A stretch of 64,000 nucleotides of DNA from Mayamaea pseudoterrestris (lineage: Eukaryota; Bacillariophyta; Bacillariophyceae; Sellaphorales; Sellaphoraceae): NCBI GenBank assembly GCA_027923505.1, contig BROI01000003.1, positions 1,116,001-1,180,000 on the forward strand, in the 5' to 3' direction. A program made the translations under genes and the position numbers. Each line of letters begins with the position of its first letter. Position 1 is the stretch's first letter. The notes beneath the pieces are model-generated. The model was not told where the DNA came from. It made no database searches and saw nothing but the letters and a program-made list of their open reading frames with translations. Shown piece by piece: positions 56,490 to 64,000 of this stretch.

Positions 56490-56801
56490 TGCAGGATGCG
56501 AACGAAAACAGCGAAAATCGGGCAAGTCACACCGAATGTCCGATAGGGTGACACAGCGGCACTCGCGGCTCACCACAGCCTCACGATCGCGTGATGCGTG
56601 GCAGCGACGGCTTCGAAGCGATTCAACAAGTATATTGCTGAAACTAGTGCGATATAGAGTAGAAACAAGCAGACTTACTAAGCTTGAAGAGTTAAGAAAG
56701 CGATTTATTCGTCTCTCGTATTGTAGCAACTGCAAGCTTGGATTGGCCATCCAAGGACAGCTACAAGCGAAAGGTGCAACGATTTGATTTACAAGTTACA
56801 A
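56490..56801 (+). repeat. Copia-2 3' LTR
   Basis: 312 bp, same as 50218-50529 as far as I can see, followed by the duplicated target CTTGT. Confidence 0.88.
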
Positions 56802-56806
56802 CTTGT

Positions 56807-58199
56807 TTGTCACCCTATTCCCTGCGTTTCTCACACAGGTACATGGACTGACAGATGCATCATTCGGACGAACCTTGCGCCAAAGAGGAGAGGTGCAGGC
56901 GCGAATCATAGAACGGCAGTCAAGTGTCTACAAGCAGTCACGGAAAGGCAAGAGCAATTATCTATCACATACCTCTACATCTGCAGCATGGACGTGATTG
57001 AAGGTGTTCATGGGAGCCAACTGGCAGCTTGTCTACATAATGCTCATTCCCAATGGGCAGACAAAAGAGTATTTTTATGCCTTAAGCAATGACAGTGCAC
57101 TTGAGGGAGATGCAAGAACCCGCATGCTTAATCTCCATCCAGTGCGAGACTCGCCAATGATGTATTTACTTGTACAAGGAAGAAGACAAGGTCTGCTCCA
57201 TGGCACTCCATCATCCAAAGCTTGACATGCACCCTGACTCAAGTCCTGGAGATGTAACCTGTATCTTTGCACTTTGAGACATGAAAGTGGAGGCAAAATG
57301 AAGAGCCAAATTGTCAAGCTCAAGCTTCAGGATTTTGAGCTGCTTACACCACCAGGACCACCATTCTTGTCTCCGTCAATCAATGAAATGCTCCTCTCCA
57401 ACTCCGAGTCTAAAAACACAGGGAAAGTCCAAGCCAGATACCCATTGACACTTCCAGCATGCTTCCCTATTGCCCCAGTTGCCTATTCAATCATTGACAA
57501 GCATTCACCACGTGAGTTTGCTAATATGCTAAAGGAGTTGTTGGGGTGCGTCAAATCAGGAAAGGACAAAGAAGATGTTGCTCCATTGGCAAAAAATTTT
57601 GGGCCGTATACACAAGGATCAATTGGAAGAGCCAAGCGACATTATGGAGCAAATGATGTGCTCCCTTCCCAATTGTCCACTCATGCCCGAAGATGAGAAT
57701 TTACCGGACAATGTTGATGACCATTATACTGAAATTATTCACAAGCACCAGCTTATCTTTTTTGAACTGGGTGATGGGTTTAAATGCAAGACTATCGATA
57801 AGCTGCCAACTTGGTCAGGTGAAGAATACATAAGGTTGATATGAGTTACAACGTGACAAGCTTATGCTCAGTCCAATCTCGACAATCCATAGCATGACTA
57901 CAAAGAATATGTGCACAATTAGTTAGAGGAAGCGCATGCTAGCTGCATACTTTTTGCACAAATCATTCCAGTGCAGGGGGAGAAGATCAGGTTTTCAATC
58001 TTAGCCACTACTTCCAGCAACAGGGATTTAAGGACGGCACAGTTAAGTGGAGAATAAGGCATTTTACTTATTTTTCCTCATTGCCATCCAAGGCGTGCAC
58101 CTCCTTACCACGTATTTTTCATCTTGGAGGACAAAGGATGCCCAAAGAGATGGGTGGGAAACAAGCAAAGCAAGTGTGGTGGGCAGGGTAGATGAGCTG
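56807..58199. other. Decayed region with unrecognised plus-strand protein-like fragment
   Basis: No intact gene. 57274-57844 on the plus strand has two overlapping open frames that look protein-like (VKLKLQDFELLTPPGPPFLSP, KHSPREFANMLKELLGCVKSGK, then NVDDHYTEIIHKHQLIFFELG). I do not recognise it. This stretch was joined to 47.5-50.2 kb before Copia-2 inserted. Confidence 0.35.
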
Positions 58200-58970
58200 C
58201 TATGGGAAAAGGTGCAGAGACTATGTTGTAGGTGCCACCTTGGACCATGCAAGCAGCCTAGCTGGTGGTGTGTGCAGCAGTGCCATGCAGGTAGTGGAGC
58301 ATTGTGTCAGAATGCCATTGGCCCATCAATTTAGTAATATTGTCATCGCAGCAGCCATTGAGGAGAGTGTGGCACCACCAGCATGAAGGGAGCAAGCCTT
58401 AATGTCAAATGGTCTAATCCCAGTGTAGGACTGAGTGCAATGACAGCATTGCAAAGGTGCTTGTCATTTCCCCTTTTTTGATGCCAAGGGGACCACTAGC
58501 ACACCAGTAGGTAGCAAGCGGTGTTTGAGTGATAGCGCCATACTCAAACAAATAAAGAATGTGCCAAGCGGCAGCTAGCACCGGACAGCAATGAAATAAG
58601 CCGGAGCGGATTCGGCTGATGACTTCACCGCGGACTCCATTTTTCTGATCATCAAATGTGAACAACACCTGGGAAGCCACCAACAAATCTGCAGCTGGTG
58701 CAGAAAAGATGTCAAGCCAGCGTGAACCCAGATAGATTTGGACTGCACCTAGGTGTAGAGGTGGACTGTTGCCACCGTGGGTGCCAGAGTAGTCATCAGG
58801 GTGCATTAAGAAGAAGTACCCAGGGTGATGAGGTCGGCAAACATTTGCAGAGCAGGTGAGCCTGATCCGGAGTAGGCTTGGGCCAGGATGTCTTGCACAA
58901 CGGTGATTGGAATTGGTTGGACGTGACTAGGGGCCAGTGCCAAGGCTGTCTTCGAGCGAGCCATCATCCG
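58200..58970 (-). mobile_element. Fossil tyrosine recombinase (Crypton/DIRS-like)
   Basis: Minus-strand translation shows the successive blocks of a tyrosine recombinase family I associate with diatom and stramenopile mobile elements: GYFFLMHPDDYSGTHGG, LHLGAVQIYLGSRWLD, VLFTFDDQKNGVRGEVI, a CPVLAAAWHILYL block, LHAGGATL with the Arg/His region, and KLMGQWHSDTMLHYLH near the catalytic Tyr. It is broken (about four or more breaks) and no element ends were found, so it is an old relic. Whether it came from a Crypton DNA transposon or a DIRS-type retroelement cannot be decided from this piece. Confidence 0.75.
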
Positions 58971-59159
58971 TCATTGTTGGTTGCCAATGATCCAGTTGTT
59001 ACTCGTTTGTTCAAATTTATGGTGGACGGTTTTGGGTTGAAGATTGCGCTTTCTGTTGATGTTACCTTTTTGTGCCGATTAGGCCAAAGCAGAATTAGCA
59101 AAGAAAACGTAAGATATAGATTGCAAGTGTAAATGAGTAACTCTATAACATTGCGACAA

Positions 59160-62100
59160 AATGTGTTCAGAAGATTGATCATCATTGGCTTGTATGAAAC
59201 TTTTGAGAGCTTCTGATAAAAGCTCTTCCTTGCCAAGTTGCACTATGCCAAGCTTTGACCAAACTGCCTTCTCGTTCCAGACAGTAGCAACATCTTTTTG
59301 TGATCAAAATCCTGCAAGCAGTCCACAAGCATAAGCATTGCAAGCACCTGCAGACCCGATCACCCTCTTCCAATGAACAATTGTTATCCAATTGCTTGCA
59401 GCAAATATTGTAAGCCACTTCATAGTGATCTTCTGAGACACATTCCAAAGCAATGTTCTTTGCATCAAAATTGTTGAGCTGGTCAACATAATCTGCAATG
59501 CATTCAGGATCACCACAAAGAGCTGATCTAATGCACAATGTCTGCAAGATCTTGCTTCCGGACAAAGAACCTTCATTCATCACAAAACTCTTTAACATAT
59601 CAACAGCCTCCCCGTTCAAGTCTGCCACCTCTAAGGCCACAACAGTGCTTTGAATTTCCTGCTTGTACATGCTATTCAAAAGACCTTTCATCACATGTTG
59701 GAAAAGGCTGTCCCAAATTTCCATGTTGCCTAGTACTTTACTCTAAACAAAGTCATTTCAAATCTTCACACGGTACTTGGCCAGGACGTCAAGAAGGCCA
59801 CGGCTTATACCATCAGGTCTCTACAAAAGGCTGGCTCTCAATTTTGGCAAGCTTAACAACTGTAAGAAGAGTTTCCTGCACAGAGGCAGTTGGCACAAAT
59901 TCCAGACAATCATTGAAAAAGTTTGGAAACTTGCTTGGCAATACATAAGCTGCTGCATATTACCCAATGCTTTTTGATGAGTCTCCCAAGCCAATCAAGT
60001 ACTTCAGCAAGTCTTTATCAAAGCCAAAGCAATTGCAGACCACATAAAGTAGTCGCAAGTTTGGAGAAGATTGGCTCATAAGAAATTTACACATGGCAGC
60101 TCCATCTAACATATGGCTGTGTTTGCAAAAATTCAAACTTCCTTCTTTTTGCCATGCTCATAAGCCAGGTTGAGGTAAGCCACATACGCATCGTGAGTAT
60201 AAGATTTCGCAACAACAGAGGAGAGGCTAAAGATTTCCATTACTTCCAAAAACCCAAGCTGCTCCGGTAGCTGATAGCCACGTTAACCCACACCGTATGG
60301 GACTCTTTTGAACCATTTTCTTGAGAAGTGCCTAACAATCTCTGACAGGGATCATTCAAAAACAATCATGGACAATATCTGGCTCCATTTTGCTTATGTG
60401 GTCAGCTAAAATGTGACAGAGAACCGCTGGATCCTTGTGGACAATCATCGCAACATCCCATTTTTCTAGATTCTCACACAAACTGCCAACCACTTTGCAA
60501 CCATAATGTGCAAACTTGCCAGCCACTAGAATAGAGAGAGCATACTCCATTTTATCAGCATCTTCACACGAAAGTACTTTCTTGTAAAAGAGCATCTGCC
60601 ATTCACTAAGTGCCGCAATGTTGCCTACATTGCGCAGAAAAAACTTGGTCATACCTTGGTAGTGACAGCTCTTCAAAAATGCTTCTACTGGGACACTAAT
60701 GTTGATCAAATCTTCCTTTACAAGCTCAGTAATGAAGTCAAAGGCTTCTTGCTTGCAACTGCTGGAGCCAACAAGCGTTTCTACCAGTTGACGGTAATCG
60801 ATCCGAGCATTGACTTCCCCTTCTCATATGCCACAATCTTGCTATACTCGCTGCAATCGGCACATCACGAAATCACTTTGTTGTGGCAAGAGGCTATTTT
60901 GAGAACCTGTACGGCTCACTCAACATTGTTAATCTTGACAATGTCATCCAAATCTTCTGATGCCTTGAGCTTCTTGCGTTCGACCAAATCAAGAATTACT
61001 ATACTCTTGTTGCTATCATCCATGGTAGTATTATACAACAGCAACTCAACTTCATATAGCCCAGAGTTTCTCCCAAGGGCTTTCAAAGCCATGTTGCCTT
61101 GCTTCATTGAAATATCACGGACAATCTCAACCACCAGCATTCGCAAACCGTTGCCATAAGCAGTCACAAAGGAAGCATCTGCGTCTACCTTTCCTTCAGA
61201 ATGACAGAGGCAAAATAAGTCAACCACATCATTCTTGTCAATAGACACACCAATGCGCTTTGCCATGTCAGCTGCGACATTTGTGTCGGCCCAAACTGCC
61301 CCCGCGGCAAGCTCATCTTGTGGTAGGCTGCATTCAGACCTAATATATCGCACCAATGCTGTATCATCAAATCGCAGACGCACCAAGGCCAACCTGCTTA
61401 TGCGTCCATCTTCAAAGCTAAGTTTAATGCATGAGACGTCTCCAGTTGACTCTTGCATGCATGTTGTGAAGACTTGTCCAGAATTTAGAGAGCCCTTGAA
61501 AATCATTGTCAGAGAGAGCAGGTCAAACATAAAAACCTCTCTGCCTGTAGATAGCAAAGTGGCAGTCCCATTGACTTGGCTGATGCACATGCGGGCTGGA
61601 GCATTCCCCGGCGCAAGGGGTATCATGAGACACTGATCATTGGCCAATCCCTGTCCAAACTTGTGAAAGAAAGTTTATGCTCCTGTTCCGATACTTTTTG
61701 CCAATAAATTATTACCTGCATGGGGGCTCCAGTAGAATCTTGGAGACACGTCAAGGCAGCAACATGAGTGTGGTGCCAGGTTTTGAGCTACATCCTTATT
61801 TTAATTGAATAAGCTGCGTGACTCCTTAAGCCATGTTCGCGACAGCATGAATTGCCAAACCACCAAGCAGAGCAACTTGGCCGTCATGCGAGACAGAGTA
61901 ATCATACGGTTTAATACACACATCCATTGGACGTTTAAATACCTGGTTGATTCCACATATCCAATGCAAGGCAGATGGAAAATCCCCAGAGGAGCAATGA
62001 TGGCCAGCACATCCTTGCTGATCCACTTGAACCATACCATTGCGCCATCTGATGCGTACTCATCTAAAGCAATGATATTGTGTAGTTCAAGCCCCTTGTC

Positions 62101-62624
62101 AGTGACAATGTAGAGGAATATGGCCTTGTTCGACCGCAGCGCTAAATAGGACGCAGTGGGTTGATTGCTGCCGCATCGACTGTACATGGCATACGCCTAC
62201 TCGATTTGGTGCCACCTTGGCTTACGTCAATTATACTTACATGCTTTGCCTCAATTGTTACCATCGAGCGGTTGGACTGCATGGTAGTCTGTAGATATTT
62301 AATCTTGTGGCGTGCTTGCTGTGGAAAAAGCATGAGAGGATGAGGATGAGTGATGCAGACATTATTGCCAGGCATGGAATTGATGAGAATAGATGCAGAA
62401 CTCAAATCAATGATGTGATACCCTGTGCAAGTCAACACACAAAGCAACTCCACTTGCTGAAAAGAGTGATGTCATGGCGTACGCGACTCACTAAACTATA
62501 GAAAACATTCGTTCACTCTTTTCCTTGCTCGCTCGCTCGCCACTACGATGCAAGCAGCTGCAGCAAGATGCAAGAGTTCACTTACATGATACTCATTGAC
62601 CACCATCAATGGATCATCCGCCAT
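59160..62624 (-). pseudogene. Clathrin heavy chain-like pseudogene, 3' truncated
   Basis: Starts at 62624 with a 13-codon first exon (MADDPLMVVNEYH), donor GTAAGT at 62585 and acceptor at 62456 (130-bp intron), then QVELLCVL. Collinear similarity to clathrin heavy chain follows: the beta-propeller (VTIEAKHVSIIDV, DAAAINP, VWFKWISKDVLAII matching FWKWISLNTVALV), a possible intron at about 61716-61651, the propeller end (LSFEDGRISRLAL), the linker (KASEDLDDIVKINN), and heavy-chain repeats (KFAHYGCKVVGSLCEN; MCKFLMSQSSPNLRLLYVVCNCFGF; EIQSTVVALEVADLNGEAVDMLKSFV; DYVDQLNNFDAKNIA; NEKAVWSKLGIVQL). Frame changes occur at about 62155, 61970 and 59310, with stops between the repeats, for example around 60350 and 59750. 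Homology ends near heavy-chain residue 1210, so the last quarter including the trimerisation region is missing. Best read as an old pseudogene of a divergent paralogue. Confidence 0.75.
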
Positions 62625-63317
62625 GGCTTGGCACGTTTGGCTTGGTCATATGGTAGACTGAAACTCTGCACAGCAAAGTATACTTGAGAGAGAAGACAAG
62701 ATTTCGCTCTCGGTTGGTGAGATGACCCCCACCCGTGGTATGGCCAAGAAGAGACGATTCGCAAAAGCGAGATATAGATTTTACAAGCTTAGAATAGAGA
62801 GTCGATTAATCATTTCTATCGCTTAGTTTTAGTAGTAAGAGATAGATGTGACAGAAACACGACAGAAACATTGCGACAAAATGGAGCTGCGGGAAACGAA
62901 CAGAAAACCAACTAAATAAACAACAAGCTTTCTACCTCTGCTTCTACGCTCTACTCTTTTATTCTCCATCAACATCGTCACTGTCACATTATCTTCTTTG
63001 TTCATCAACAAGGCGACCGACACACCGACAGTCACACTGTTGTGCCAATGGGCATCACATTTGGCGTACCACTAGTACTGCCCGCCATACGAACTGGATC
63101 CGCTATTGCTTCACAGCAAGCACAAAGAACGTACCTGTTGTCGTACTCAAGAAAGCCGTCACGCTTGCGAGCATACAAGACAATCCTTGTGTCCCTTGCC
63201 CTGCCCCAGCGCTCCTTGATCATCATGGCCATGGTCAAACCATTGCCGGCCTCTTGTCGACGGGTCACGATTCCTACACATTCATCCACAGTGATCAACG
63301 AGCGTTAAGTATATGAG
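62625..63317. other. Intergenic, no gene seen
   Basis: About 690 bp upstream of the clathrin-like start. An 88-codon minus-strand frame at 63032-63298 (VDECVGIVTRRQEAGNG) has no recognised domain. Confidence 0.35.
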
Positions 63318-63857
63318 TACCGTTTCGGATAAACTTTTAATGTGCGAATAGTGTACGATAATTGTCCGAATAATTCCTACACTTTTCGTATATAGTAAAT
63401 ATGTACGAAAAATGCGTCCATGGCGATTTGTGCTAATTTTGAGCTCTTCTATCTCCATGATGACACGTCGCGGGACCAAACCAAGTATATGAGCTGATAG
63501 AGGGTGACAAGCGCTATAAAATTGTAGAAGGGTTTTCTCTCATTCACTACCGACATGGAGATATGACGACTCAAAGAATGTGTGTTTGCCTTCAAAACTC
63601 CAATTCGTACATTCTTTGAACATCAATATCTCTATAACCAAAATGATCTATGCTACCAAATTGATACATTAGATAGAGTACACCATGGTACTTTAGATGA
63701 TATAATGGTGTAGTCTTGGAGCCAGTATTGGTGGAGAGATCCCGCGGCAAACTTTGTTCGAATTATTCGTATATACGAATTTTGTCGGAAAAACTCGTAC
63801 ATAATTCGGGCATAATTCGTACATTTTTCAGGCATAAATAATTTATCCGAACCGGTA
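63318..63857. mobile_element. MITE-like element with long inverted repeats and TA target duplication
   Basis: Left end at 63320 reads CCGTTTCGGATAAAC and the reverse complement of the right end (63855 inward) reads CCGGTTCGGATAAAT. Similarity continues inward for roughly 90 bp on each side (TGTACGA, CCGAATAATT, TTCGTATATA words). Both ends are flanked by TA (63318-63319 and 63856-63857), the target of Tc1/mariner-type transposons. The 536-bp interior is AT-rich with no coding capacity, as in non-autonomous MITEs. Confidence 0.7.
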
Positions 63858-64000
63858 CAAAATATATATGCCCTTTTCATATCTTGTGTTGCAAGGCTTA
63901 TATAGATACGTCTTTTCATTGGCGGGTGTCAAGTGTGCATCACGTTGTGGTGCACGGAGCGCTTCCACGCGGGCGCGATGGAAGAAAGGAACCACCATGG

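Larger units (their letters stand above)
50218..56801 (+). mobile_element. Ty1/copia LTR retrotransposon, diatom type, broken interior (Copia-2)
   Basis: 6.58-kb element on the plus strand with 312-bp direct LTRs (50218-50529 and 56490-56801) and a target duplication CTTGT (50213-50217 and 56802-56806). A purine-rich tract (GAGGGGAG) precedes the 3' LTR. Parts in order: gag (about 50.68-52.3 kb), protease with DSGANGG, integrase, reverse transcriptase with YVDD, RNase H with GDNKSV. The coding part is broken, with about five breaks, yet the LTRs look identical, implying recent insertion. It is a different lineage from Copia-1: other LTR, other protease and polymerase motifs. Confidence 0.9.

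Noticed and set aside
62215-62245. Second GTAAGT donor in the clathrin-like gene near 62230
   Set aside because: Clathrin similarity (VSIIDV and onward) continues straight through it, so it is probably exonic.
1-64000. tRNA genes, rRNA, CRISPR arrays, bacterial contamination
   Set aside because: A visual scan for TPsiC-type words on both strands found no tRNA-like context; spliced genes throughout and two Copia elements exclude a prokaryotic contig.

Overview
This is nuclear DNA from a eukaryotic alga, most likely a diatom or a close stramenopile relative. Short GT-AG introns (77-165 bp) interrupt many genes. The Copia element at 50.2-56.8 kb carries a DSGANGG-type protease motif, which I associate with diatom Copia lineages. 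The window also has a helicase-associated (HA) domain protein, C-type lectins with Pro/Ser-rich stalks, and a tyrosine-recombinase relic of a kind I associate with diatom genomes. (CAG)n and poly-Q/poly-H tracts are common. I found no tRNA, rRNA, CRISPR array or bacterial-style operon.

Region 1 (0-33.5 kb) is gene-rich. In order it holds: a secreted GH99-like endo-mannosidase with cystine-rich N-terminal modules; a glycerophosphodiester phosphodiesterase; a membrane-anchored methyltransferase; a PC-esterase-like acyltransferase/esterase (PCE1) with a decayed partial copy behind it; SRP19; a small secreted amphipathic protein; a single-pass membrane protein with one EF-hand; a Golgi-type sulfotransferase with a newly inferred first exon; an HA-domain protein ending in a CaaX box; an SGNH-family membrane protein; a GT32-like glycosyltransferase; about 3.7 kb without recognisable genes; a second PC-esterase (PCE2); a large low-complexity protein with a Cys-rich C-terminus; and a secreted double C-type lectin with a Pro/Ser repeat stalk. 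Most of these are type II or secreted proteins acting on glycans, so the region reads as a loose neighbourhood of Golgi/secretory polysaccharide-modifying enzymes.

Region 2 (34.0-42.9 kb) is a near-complete Ty1/copia element on the minus strand, with 537-bp LTRs that look identical and a 5-bp target duplication (GTGGT). It is a young insertion.

Region 3 (43.4-47.6 kb) has an RGG-rich, probably RNA-binding protein and a third PC-esterase (PCE3) whose frame changes about three times.

Region 4 (47.6-64 kb) is gene-poor and decayed. It holds unrecognised protein-like debris, a second Copia element (50.2-56.8 kb) with 312-bp LTRs that look identical but a broken interior, a fossil tyrosine recombinase, a truncated and frameshifted clathrin heavy chain pseudogene on the minus strand, and a 536-bp MITE-like element with long inverted repeats flanked by TA.

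Several host genes (HA protein, PCE3, clathrin-like gene) are interrupted by what look like single-base shifts. Whether these are real pseudogenes or residual assembly indels is the main uncertainty.
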